Positions 32,980-41,403 of a stretch of 64,000 nt of DNA are shown piece after piece (position 1 is the first letter of the stretch; each line of letters begins with the position of its first letter). The stretch covers positions 62,001 to 126,000 of the forward strand of contig CAYWJU010000001.1 in assembly GCA_964458645.1 (NCBI GenBank). Reading direction: 5' to 3'. The notes under the pieces are model-generated. The model did no database searches. It was not told the origin of the DNA and saw nothing but the letters and a program-made list of their open reading frames with translations. Source of the stretch: DAORHV01 sp964458645 (GTDB lineage Bacteria > Patescibacteriota > Gracilibacteria > Peribacterales > Peribacteraceae). Made by a program: the position numbers and the translations under genes.

Positions 32980-35900
32980 GTGTCTCTCAAGAAATACTCT
33001 TCGTTTGTGGTGATGGCCGTAGTATCCGTCGCTTCGGTCGGTGTTGTGCTTCTGGCACCAGGAAGCCTGCGTGGAGATCTGCTGGGCCTGGAACAGGCCG
33101 ACGGCGTGATCGATGATACGCGCGCAGCGCCGCTGTTCGCATTGCAAGGAGCATGGACAGTGGCGAACGGAGGTTATAAACAAAAGCAAAGATTGGGCTC
33201 AGGTACACAGAGCAGAAAAGCCACGTGGGGCTTTGCTGGCGTTCTGACCACCATCCCGTACGACGTATATGTCACGTGGCAAAAAGCCCCCAAGCTCTCG
33301 AAGACAGCGACGTACAAAATCATCTATGGAGACAATAGCTCAACGACTGTCGTCGTGGATCAGAACGTGCAATCAGCTACAGAGAATCTGGCGTTCGGCG
33401 TACCGTGGAGAAAGCTTGGCACGTTCTTGTCATCAAACAACAAGATCACCGTGGAGTTAACCGGCGGAAGTACCGATGCTCCTGTTGCGGCGGATGCAGC
33501 GCTCATCAAACGTCAAGAGCGCAAAGCTGACGTTGGCATCAGTGTAACTGCAGAAACTCTCTATGCGTTTCCTTCACCCGATGGCGCGCCACTTCCACAA
33601 GGCATGCGCCTCCTACGGTACCGTATTAGCGTGAAGAATGCCGGTCCGCACGCTACTGCGGATGACGTCTTCTCCACATACCAATCTGCCCTCAATGGAG
33701 AGGGTCAAGGCGTGGTATTCGATAATCAATTTGGAGAGCCACAAAGCGCCGATGGCAATTGCTCTTCGGGAAGCTGCACCTTCAGGCAGCTACAGCCGGG
33801 CCAAGAGCGTAGTGTTACGCTCATTGGACGTGTCGTGGGCAATCCTCCATGCAAAAAACCGTTGCCAGTACAATACCAACTGACAATTAATACACTACCT
33901 CGCTACCTATATACCGATACGAATCCGGCGAACGATTCCCGACTCGCACACATTATCATTCCATGCGCCGAGCTCTCAGTGCAGCTGAAGGCCGCCCAAC
34001 CAACTATTCAAGCAGGAAAGTCATTTACGTACTATATCGATGCGATCAACCATGGGCCGAACACGACAGCGGGTTTCTTCGCCACGCACATTCCTCCGAC
34101 CGGACTCGTTTTTCATCCTGACGGCAGCGACTGCAGCATTGCCAATGGCAAAATAATTTGTAAAACAGGAGGGAATCTGGCTCCGCTCGAATCGAGACGG
34201 TATACAGTCAAATACGACGTCCCGGCCGATTTCATCTGTGGCAAGACCGCACCGTCCGTGGCGATGGTCCAGAATATCATTCCGGACACTAACGCAGCGG
34301 ATAACGTGTCTACGCTTCTCACCGCCGCAACCCCCTGCACCGCCGAACTTTCAGTGCAAATACAAACTCCTGAGACGGCCATACAAGCCGGAACGGTATT
34401 CACGTATTACATCGACGTAGCTAATCAGGGGCCGAACCGCGCGACGGGCTTCACCGCCACACACATTCCTCCCGCTGGTTTTATTTTTCGTCAGGAAAAC
34501 GACGATTGCAGCAGCATCAATGGACAAACTATATGCGGAAAAGGATGGGATCCCGCCGTCGCTACGAAGCGGTTTACCGTCACATACGACACACCGCCGA
34601 CATTCACGTGCGGCGCGAACGTGCAAAGCACAGTAATGGTCCAGAGTACCGCCGCGGATACCAATATGGCCGATAACACCAGCACGATAGTAAATGCTGC
34701 CGCGCCTTGCACCGAGCTTTCGGTGCAACTGCAAACCCCTGAGCCCGTCATGCAACCAGGCACCGTGTTCACATACTACATCGATGCCACTAACCAGGGG
34801 TCGGCACCGGCAAAAGACACGATCATCGTATACACTGCTCCCTCCGAACTCGCTTTTCATCCGGATGGCAGCGATTGCAGCCTTTCAGATGGAAAAATCA
34901 TCTGCGGGCAAGGATGGGATGCGGCTCCACTTACCACCAGGCGCTTTACGGTCAAATACGACGTACCGGCTTCGTTCGCCACGCGCCCTTGCGGATTGAG
35001 CATGCAAAGCACCACAACGATCAGCAATGCGGTGCAGGAAACCACGCTGGCCGACAACGTTTCCACGCTGCAAACCCCCGTGGAATGCTCATGTGGCAAT
35101 AAGCGCGTGAACGAATGGGAAGAGTGCGATGACGGCAATACGATAGACGGCGATGGCTGCTCATCAACCTGTACGGTGCAGGATCTACCGATGCAAACCG
35201 TCGTCGACACTGTGGAAACCTACGTGAACAGTGTCCCATCGAACATTCTTGCAACCAATGATTTGCGACGACTTATCAACCGTCAGCGCGGACAGTTTCA
35301 CTTGAAAGGCATCACGCAGACCAAACCATCTCTCACCATAGAAGCGGATGCCGTGCAGAACGGACAAGGCTGGCAACTCTCAAATATCGTGACCAACGGA
35401 GAGCTACCGGAAGGACTTGTCGCCCCAGAACTGCTCACGGACGACTACGACCAGTTTAGCTTCAAATACCAAACTGTCATGGTAAAAAGCACTGGAACGG
35501 AAGGTTTTCGGATGACTTGGCAACTCAACGGCATAGCCACAGGCAACGTTCGGCCGGTCATCCTCTCCAAGGTCCATTCGCAAGCCTGGACCGGCGAAAA
35601 GCGGATTCTTGTTATCCGCGGCAAGACCACCACAACTCCGGAATCAGCCGAGCTCAGTTATCCGTGGGGCAGCAAGAACGATAGATTTGACATTCAGCTC
35701 AACCGTTTGAAACTGGCAATCTTTAATAATTCCAACGGAAACGCGCGGGTGTCCTTCGATGTCCGCGATGCGGTGTATGTGCCTCCATACGACACGTCCC
35801 AACTGGACTGCAACACTGAAAGCATTCCCCTGCTAAAGTCGTTTCTCGCGACACTGGGCATCGATGCCCAAAACTATGATAACGATGGATACGATGGGAT

Positions 35901-36729
35901 CATCTTTACCGCATACCAAAGTATGATCGAACGTTTTCGCATCTGCTGGAGACAAGAAGGCGGTCCATCGTTCGGGTCAGAGGGAGAATGTCCTCAATGC
36001 GAGCGTGTAACGTTCACCCCGGGTATTACAAATGATTCTCCTGATAGTGACATTATCATGCATGAATTTACCCATGGGCTCGGCTTCGACCACGATAGAA
36101 CCAGTGCCACATGCAACCCCATGGATGCGCAGCAGGAATTATTCGAAAATTGCGGAAGTGGACCGACCCTCTACACGGTAATGGGTAGGCCCAACCTCAA
36201 TGGATACATGCACCCAATCAATCGTGCCGCACTGGGATGGTTGAAAGGCTCACAAACGACGTTGATCACCGAATCGGGAGATTATGACGTGTATTCCGAT
36301 GCCGATGACCGAACTTCCGACCCCAATAAGTCCCTCATCCTCCAAGTAGCAATCAAAGCATACGGTGAACCCAAATTTCTGTACGTCATAGCACCCAATA
36401 CGCAAACGGTTGATGCTCTGTCATTCGGTCAGCGGAATGAGGCTCTTGAATCCATGAATGATTTTACAGAGAACGGCATCGAGATCAGCAGTACGGGGAA
36501 TTGGCTTCAGGAGGGGGCTGGCAGGGCAAACATGGGTACCGCGTACGCCATTTCCATGGGAATGCGCCGAGGTGATACTGGCTTCGATGCACTGCTTCAC
36601 AGTCCGATGCTTCCTGGGGAAGAATTGCCTCTGAAATGGGAGGGAACTGACGTGACAATAAAGCTGCTAGAACGCAAAGGAGATCATGCTCGCGTCAACG
36701 TGACCTATGCAACCAACCTAGGATACTAA
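32980..36729 (+). CDS. Giant secreted multidomain metzincin protease
   Basis: 1249 residues, GTG start. A signal or anchor segment (about 6-30) is followed by a golvesin/Xly-type beta domain (about 55-175). Next come one divergent and three clear DUF11-like repeats (starting near 331, 456 and 579 with ELSVQ), then a Cys-rich DUF4215-type repeat (about 703-731, CDDGNTIDGDGCSSTC). The protease domain carries HEFTHGLGFDH (His1028, Glu1029, His1032, His1038) and a Met-turn candidate, Met1068 in TVMGR, before AALGWL, closest to M11/gametolysin. It is probably surface-exposed; the target is unknown. Confidence 0.85.
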   Translation: MSLKKYSSFVVMAVVSVASVGVVLLAPGSLRGDLLGLEQADGVIDDTRAAPLFALQGAWTVANGGYKQKQRLGSGTQSRKATWGFAGVLTTIPYDVYVTWQKAPKLSKTATYKIIYGDNSSTTVVVDQNVQSATENLAFGVPWRKLGTFLSSNNKITVELTGGSTDAPVAADAALIKRQERKADVGISVTAETLYAFPSPDGAPLPQGMRLLRYRISVKNAGPHATADDVFSTYQSALNGEGQGVVFDNQFGEPQSADGNCSSGSCTFRQLQPGQERSVTLIGRVVGNPPCKKPLPVQYQLTINTLPRYLYTDTNPANDSRLAHIIIPCAELSVQLKAAQPTIQAGKSFTYYIDAINHGPNTTAGFFATHIPPTGLVFHPDGSDCSIANGKIICKTGGNLAPLESRRYTVKYDVPADFICGKTAPSVAMVQNIIPDTNAADNVSTLLTAATPCTAELSVQIQTPETAIQAGTVFTYYIDVANQGPNRATGFTATHIPPAGFIFRQENDDCSSINGQTICGKGWDPAVATKRFTVTYDTPPTFTCGANVQSTVMVQSTAADTNMADNTSTIVNAAAPCTELSVQLQTPEPVMQPGTVFTYYIDATNQGSAPAKDTIIVYTAPSELAFHPDGSDCSLSDGKIICGQGWDAAPLTTRRFTVKYDVPASFATRPCGLSMQSTTTISNAVQETTLADNVSTLQTPVECSCGNKRVNEWEECDDGNTIDGDGCSSTCTVQDLPMQTVVDTVETYVNSVPSNILATNDLRRLINRQRGQFHLKGITQTKPSLTIEADAVQNGQGWQLSNIVTNGELPEGLVAPELLTDDYDQFSFKYQTVMVKSTGTEGFRMTWQLNGIATGNVRPVILSKVHSQAWTGEKRILVIRGKTTTTPESAELSYPWGSKNDRFDIQLNRLKLAIFNNSNGNARVSFDVRDAVYVPPYDTSQLDCNTESIPLLKSFLATLGIDAQNYDNDGYDGIIFTAYQSMIERFRICWRQEGGPSFGSEGECPQCERVTFTPGITNDSPDSDIIMHEFTHGLGFDHDRTSATCNPMDAQQELFENCGSGPTLYTVMGRPNLNGYMHPINRAALGWLKGSQTTLITESGDYDVYSDADDRTSDPNKSLILQVAIKAYGEPKFLYVIAPNTQTVDALSFGQRNEALESMNDFTENGIEISSTGNWLQEGAGRANMGTAYAISMGMRRGDTGFDALLHSPMLPGEELPLKWEGTDVTIKLLERKGDHARVNVTYATNLGY

Positions 36730-36790
36730 CTCCACCACAGCCTTCAACCAAAAACTCCGGAAGTCCGAAGTCTTTGGAATCACCGAATTT

Positions 36791-39130
36791 CTATCCAATC
36801 GAACACTGCAACCTTCGCTTCTGTATATCCTCAGCCGTCTTTGCAATGAAATCGGCTTTAGAAAGAACTGCCTGCTTCTTTGTGAGCGTGTTACGCACGG
36901 CAACCGACTTGGCTTCCACTTCTTTTTCGCCCAGCACGAGCACGTACGGGACTTTCATTTTCTCGCTGTCGCGCACGCGCTTACCAAGTGAATCCTCGAT
37001 TCCCAGATACTGGGTGCGCATGCCGTGCTTCTGCAGCTCGGCATCCAGCGCTTTGGCATACGCCTCATGAGGACCGGCAACCGGAATAATGGAAATCTGC
37101 ACCGGCGCCAGCCACAACGGGAAGTGTCCGGCGAACTGCTCGATGAGGAAGCCCATTAGACGTTCGTGGGTAGAAAGCGGTGCCCTGTGAATGCACAGCG
37201 GCACTTGCTCCTTGCCGTCTTTGTCGATGTACTTCAGTCCGACTTTGCCCGGCACATCGAAGTCAACCTGGTTGGTGGCCAGCGTGAACTCACGACCGAT
37301 GATGCTCCAGATCTGCACGTCGATCTTGGGACCGTAGAACGCGGCTTCATCCGGCACTTCCACGAAGTTCACGCCTTTCTTCTTCATGGCGTTGCGCACC
37401 ATTTCCTCGGTCTTCAGCCACAGATCGGGCTTGTTCACATACTTTTTGCCGAGTTCTCCCTTGTCATGCAGCGACAGGCGCATGACGTACTTCTGGATGT
37501 CGAACAGCTTGAAGTACTTCAGGTACAAGTCGATGACGGCGTTGAACTCGTTCTCGAACTGCTCCTCCATGCAGTAAATGTGTGCGTCGTTCATACACAT
37601 GGAGCGCACGCGCATAAGGCCGAATAACGAGCCGGAATCTTCGTAGCGGTAGCAGTGGCCGTACTCAGCCAAACGGATGGGCAGGTCTTTATAGCTGCGC
37701 GGCTGACAGGCGAAGATCTGGTGGTGGTGCGGACAGTTCATCGGCTTCAGGTAGTACTCTTCTTCCTCGCCGTCGAGCTTCATAGGCGGAAACATGGACG
37801 TCTTGTAGTGCGCCAGGTGACCGGTCTGGGCGTACAGCTTGCCCTTGGCGATGTGCGGGGTGCGCACGCGCGAGTAACCGCCGGCGGCCTCGGTTTCCTT
37901 GGCCAAGCGCTCCAGTTCGTCGACCATAATGGTTCCGCGAGGAGTCCACAGCGGCAAGCCCGGTCCGACCATGTCGGAGAACGTGAACAAATCCAGTTCC
38001 TTGCCAAGTTTGCGATGGTCGCGCTTCTTGGCTTCTTCCATCATCTTCAAGTAGTCCTCCAACTCCTGCTTGCTGGGGAATGCCGCCACGTAGATGCGGG
38101 TGAGCTGCTCACGCTTCTCGTCACCACGCCAGTACGCACCGGCGAGCGAGGTGATCTTAAAGCCGTCGGCTGGGATGTGATTCAAGTTCTCCACGTGACC
38201 GCCACGGCACAAGTCCACGAACATTTCATTGCCCTTGGCATCCACGTTTGCGTAGTGCGTCACCGAAGTGGTGCCGTTCTTTTCCAAGTCCTCGATGAGT
38301 TCCACCTTGAATGGCTGCTTGTTCTTCTTCCAGAAGCTCTTGGCATCGGCGGCAGACAATTCGTCACAGCGGAACGTTTGGCCCTGCGCGATGATTTTGC
38401 GCATCTCTTTCTCGATCTTCTCGAACTCGGTATCGGAAATGGGCTTCTTGAACAGGAAGTCGTAGTAACAGCCGTAGTCGATTGGCGGACCGATGGTCAC
38501 CTGAGTATCCGGCCACAGTTTCAGCACGGCCTGGGCCAACACGTGAGCCAACGAATGGCGCAGCTTGTAGAGGTCGTCGACCTTCGGTTCGTCTTTGGCA
38601 GCCGTGGGAACAGCTCCTTTGGTTGGAGCAGCGGCACCAGCAGAATCGTATTTGGCGATGGATTCGATGCGCGGCTTGGCCAGTTTTTCGTAATCCTTCA
38701 CGTTCAGCGCCATGGATTTGTCCAAGCGTGCTGCGTTGAAGTAGATCTCGTCGTGCTTCAGGAGAAGCGGATCCACAATGAGCTCCAATTCCGGAGTGAA
38801 CGAGAACGGCAAGACGGTACCGATCACGCTGCCAGCCAGCTTCTCGGCGATCTCGGGCGTGGCGAACGAGGCGTAGGTTCCGCCAAGCATGGCCTTGATG
38901 CCGTTCATATCCAACTTGGCATCCCCAGGAATGACCGCCAACACGTACTTTGTTTCCTTCTTCCCCAGTTTCACCATCATCACGATGCATTTGGCGGCTT
39001 GTTCCAGCTTGTTGCCGCGCATGCCACTGACGACGTCCGTGCGTCCTTCGGGTGCATGGTCGATGAGCCGGTACTTCGCGCCGTTTTTGTCGAGAAGAGC
39101 GATCAGGTTGTCGTAAGCTTCGTGTTTCAT
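36791..39130 (-). CDS. thrS: Threonyl-tRNA synthetase with N-terminal YbaK-like editing domain
   Basis: 779 residues. Residues 1-165 form a YbaK/INS-type aminoacyl-tRNA deacylase domain (RGNKLEQAAKCIVMMVK, KYVLAVIPGDAKLDMNGIK, IVDPLLLKHDEIYFNAARLDKS) in the place of the usual TGS domain, joined by an Ala-rich linker. Then comes the normal ThrRS editing domain (RHSLAHVLAQA, LCRGGHV) and the class II core: PMNCPHHH, GHCYRYEDSGSLFGLMRVR, CIHRAPLSTHERLMGFL. The anticodon-binding domain ends the protein. A leader with a Thr-codon ORF precedes it. Confidence 0.96.
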   Translation of the reverse strand: MKHEAYDNLIALLDKNGAKYRLIDHAPEGRTDVVSGMRGNKLEQAAKCIVMMVKLGKKETKYVLAVIPGDAKLDMNGIKAMLGGTYASFATPEIAEKLAGSVIGTVLPFSFTPELELIVDPLLLKHDEIYFNAARLDKSMALNVKDYEKLAKPRIESIAKYDSAGAAAPTKGAVPTAAKDEPKVDDLYKLRHSLAHVLAQAVLKLWPDTQVTIGPPIDYGCYYDFLFKKPISDTEFEKIEKEMRKIIAQGQTFRCDELSAADAKSFWKKNKQPFKVELIEDLEKNGTTSVTHYANVDAKGNEMFVDLCRGGHVENLNHIPADGFKITSLAGAYWRGDEKREQLTRIYVAAFPSKQELEDYLKMMEEAKKRDHRKLGKELDLFTFSDMVGPGLPLWTPRGTIMVDELERLAKETEAAGGYSRVRTPHIAKGKLYAQTGHLAHYKTSMFPPMKLDGEEEEYYLKPMNCPHHHQIFACQPRSYKDLPIRLAEYGHCYRYEDSGSLFGLMRVRSMCMNDAHIYCMEEQFENEFNAVIDLYLKYFKLFDIQKYVMRLSLHDKGELGKKYVNKPDLWLKTEEMVRNAMKKKGVNFVEVPDEAAFYGPKIDVQIWSIIGREFTLATNQVDFDVPGKVGLKYIDKDGKEQVPLCIHRAPLSTHERLMGFLIEQFAGHFPLWLAPVQISIIPVAGPHEAYAKALDAELQKHGMRTQYLGIEDSLGKRVRDSEKMKVPYVLVLGEKEVEAKSVAVRNTLTKKQAVLSKADFIAKTAEDIQKRRLQCSIG

Positions 39131-39153
39131 GGGAATGGGAGAATGAATGGAGA

Positions 39154-39234
39154 GTAGCAGAGGGAGAGAGCTACGGCGAAGTGCCCCCAGCTCCGTGCGG
39201 AGAGAGGGTTCGTAGCGTTTCGTCGTTCACGCTA
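39154..39234 (-). promoter_or_regulatory. Candidate attenuator: overlapping alternative stems before thrS
   Basis: Four segments on the minus strand: TAGCGT (39234-39229), ACGCTACG (39218-39211), CGTAGC (39175-39170) and GCTAC (39158-39154). Segments 1:2, 2:3 and 3:4 can each pair exactly but not all at once. Segment 1 contains the stop codon of the leader ORF. No U-run follows 3:4, so control may act on thrS translation (its ATG is 24 bases on) and not on termination. Confidence 0.5.
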
Positions 39235-39294
39235 GCACCCGCCCTCCGAGGAGGTCGTGGTGGTCGTAGTCGTGGTGACGACGATGAGCTTCAC
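39232..39294 (-). CDS. Putative threonine-rich leader peptide of thrS
   Basis: A 20-codon ORF starting at GTG 39294, reading MKLIVV, then eight consecutive threonine codons (ACC ACG ACT ACG ACC ACC ACG ACC), then SSEGGC and TAG. The GTG sits six bases after a TATACT box, the same leaderless spacing as other genes here. The ORF lies 100 bases upstream of thrS on the same strand. By analogy with thrL-type leaders, ribosome pausing at scarce Thr-tRNA would change folding of the downstream RNA. The start codon and function are inferred. Confidence 0.55.
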   Translation of the reverse strand: MKLIVVTTTTTTTTSSEGGC

Positions 39295-39300
39295 GAGCAC

Positions 39301-39329
39301 AGTATACGCTTTTTAGGCTGCTACGACAA
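39301..39329 (-). promoter_or_regulatory. Promoter of the thrS leader
   Basis: On the minus strand TTGTCG (39329-39324), a 17-base spacer, and TATACT (39306-39301). It predicts a transcript starting near 39294 with about 165 bases before the thrS start codon, the longest leader seen in the window. Confidence 0.6.
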
Positions 39330-39334
39330 CGAGC

Positions 39335-39443
39335 AGGAGTCCGGAGACGCCGGGGACGCCGGAGATGGGTCGCACTGGCATGCGGAAAAATCCGAGTTGG
39401 CAAACTCCGGTTTCCCTGGACTCCCCGGCGTCTCCGGCGTCCT
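39335..39443. repeat. P2 palindrome upstream of the thrS promoter
   Basis: AGGAGTCCGGAGACGCCGGG pairs with CCCCGGCGTCTCCGGCGTCC with few mismatches, around a longer unpaired tip (about 39370-39395). It is the longest and best paired P2 element. Confidence 0.78.
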
Positions 39444-39565
39444 TATTTCGCAAGTCCCACCCCCCTCTCGATCGCCCGCACTTCGATACAAACGATGTTA
39501 CGCCCTTTACTCAGCGCCGCTACGGATATGTACAATTCAGTGTTTTATGTTATTTTATTAAAGAA

Positions 39566-39910
39566 ATGGCAGAAGCACCGCGCAGTATTCATTTCAGCTC
39601 CGGCGAATCGCAACGTATGCGGCACGCCGCAAATACATTTGCCGAATCTCACGCGGCGGAAGCTATCGTACACCGCATGAAGCAGGCGGTGGTGAATCTC
39701 TGCAGAGACACCCAAACACCAAAGGAAGCAGCCGTCGCACATGTCATACAGCATGTTGCTGACTTCGTCGGAAACCAGCCTCCGCCCCCGGAAAGCAACC
39801 CATCGCCACCCCCGGATGACTGGGTGGAACCCACGTCGGAGGAGCTTCAGGAACTCGAACGGCTCCTGGGGAATGAAGCCGCCGGATCGAATCGTCATCC
39901 GAACAACTAG
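39566..39910 (+). CDS. Hypothetical protein with Pro-rich acidic tail
   Basis: 114 residues from MAEAPRSIHFSSGESQ. The helical N-terminal part (RHAANTFAESHAAEAIVHRMKQAVV) is followed by a Pro-rich segment (PPPPESNPSPPPDD) and an acidic helix (SEELQELERLL). No family was recognised. The start follows an AT-rich stretch (TATTTTATTAAAGAA) that can hold a -10 box. The frame open upstream reads into the P2 palindrome and is not used. Convergent with dnaA. Confidence 0.6.
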   Translation: MAEAPRSIHFSSGESQRMRHAANTFAESHAAEAIVHRMKQAVVNLCRDTQTPKEAAVAHVIQHVADFVGNQPPPPESNPSPPPDDWVEPTSEELQELERLLGNEAAGSNRHPNN

Positions 39911-39936
39911 CAGGATTCACAATTGCCGAGCGTCCG

Positions 39937-41370
39937 TTATTTCGCCAGTCCCACTTCCCGCTCGATGGCGCGCACTTCGCGCAGCAACTGTGGATCTTCC
40001 ACAATGCGCTTCTCGATTTTATCCACCGCGTGCATGACGGTGGTGTGGTCGCGGTGACTGAATGATTCGCCCAAACGCACATAGCTCATGCGCAGGTAGC
40101 GCTTGGCCAGGAACATGACGATTTGGCGCGGGATGAGGATTTCGCGCACGCGTGATTGTCCGATCATGTCCGGCACCGACACTGAATAAAATTTGCTGAC
40201 GCCTTCGAGTACATCCTGGAACGACACGGCGCGTGCAGCCTGGTGCAGGAAACCTACATCGTCTTCTTTGGGCGATGTCGGATCGTTAATGAGTTTGCGC
40301 ATGATCTCCGAGATGCTGCCGACGGTCGGCATGCGGTGCTCCAGCTCGTACTGCGCCACGGCCTGCATGAGGATGCCCTCCAGTTGACGCACGTTTTTAT
40401 CGGCATGTTCTGCGATGTACTCCATGACCTTGGCGTCGATGAACAGCTCGTACTCCTTCACTTTCTCGGACAAAATCGCCAAACGCGTCTCGTAGTCCGG
40501 CGTACCCACGTCGGCAATCATGCCGCGCTCGAAGCGCGACACCAGGCGATCTTGCAGGATGTTGAGCTCCTTGGGCGGGCGGTCGGAACTGATGATGACC
40601 TGCTTGTGCTCTTCGATGAGCGTGTTGAACGTGTGAAACAACTCTTCCTGCGTGCGCTCCTTGTTGGCCAAGAACTGCACGTCGTCGATGATAAAGACGT
40701 CCACCTCGCGGTAGCGGCGGCGGAATTGCTCCATTTTCTGATGCTGAATTGCTTCAATGACCTGGTTCGTGAAGTCCTCGGTGGTGGTGTAGATGATGGT
40801 CGCCTGCGACATGGTCTTCAAAATCGCGTTGCCGACCGCCTGCAACAGATGGGTTTTACCCAGACCGACACCGCCGTACAAAAAGAGCGGATTGTACTTG
40901 CCGCCCGGCTGCATGGCGACCGACATACACGCCGCGTGTGCGAGGCGGTTATTCGGGCCCACCACGAAATTCTCCAGCGTGTAGCGCGGGTTTAAGAGCT
41001 TGCTCGTCAGACCTTCGGCCAATTTGATCTCGGCACGATTGGGCAACTTGCGGCTCTTCTTTTTCTCCGGAAAATTTTCGAGCAATCGCAGCGTTCTCTG
41101 CGGATCATCCTTCAGGCCTACATCGACCTGATACACGATCTGCTCGATGCTATCGTCCATTTCTTTGAGCGCATTCAACGTAATGCCGCGATAGTGCTCC
41201 AAGTGCCAGTTCAGGAACATCGGCAGGGGCAAGCCGACTACAACCGTATTTTTCTCGCGACCCAAAATCGTGGTGTCCTTAAACCAGGTAATAAACTGGC
41301 TGCGCTGCAGCTGTGGTTCGATTTTCTGAAGGACGGAGAGCCAAAGGGTGAGATCGACGGTTGAGGTCAT
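39937..41370 (-). CDS. dnaA: Chromosomal replication initiator protein DnaA
   Basis: 477 residues in four domains. Domain I (about 1-85) is followed by a short linker. The AAA+ core has FVVGPNNRLAHAAC, Walker A GGVGLGKTH, Walker B VFIIDDVQFL and the sensor ISSDRPPKEL. Domain IV has the DNA-binding SYVRLGESFSHRDHTTVMHAV signature. It binds DnaA boxes at the origin and melts DNA. dnaN, recF and gyrB are not adjacent. It follows rseP by 33 bases with a CU-rich tract before its ATG, so it is probably in that operon. No clear oriC cluster was found. Confidence 0.97.
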   Translation of the reverse strand: MTSTVDLTLWLSVLQKIEPQLQRSQFITWFKDTTILGREKNTVVVGLPLPMFLNWHLEHYRGITLNALKEMDDSIEQIVYQVDVGLKDDPQRTLRLLENFPEKKKSRKLPNRAEIKLAEGLTSKLLNPRYTLENFVVGPNNRLAHAACMSVAMQPGGKYNPLFLYGGVGLGKTHLLQAVGNAILKTMSQATIIYTTTEDFTNQVIEAIQHQKMEQFRRRYREVDVFIIDDVQFLANKERTQEELFHTFNTLIEEHKQVIISSDRPPKELNILQDRLVSRFERGMIADVGTPDYETRLAILSEKVKEYELFIDAKVMEYIAEHADKNVRQLEGILMQAVAQYELEHRMPTVGSISEIMRKLINDPTSPKEDDVGFLHQAARAVSFQDVLEGVSKFYSVSVPDMIGQSRVREILIPRQIVMFLAKRYLRMSYVRLGESFSHRDHTTVMHAVDKIEKRIVEDPQLLREVRAIEREVGLAK

Positions 41371-41403
41371 AAGGGAACGACGAAACGAGGGTCCAAGGGA
41401 AGG

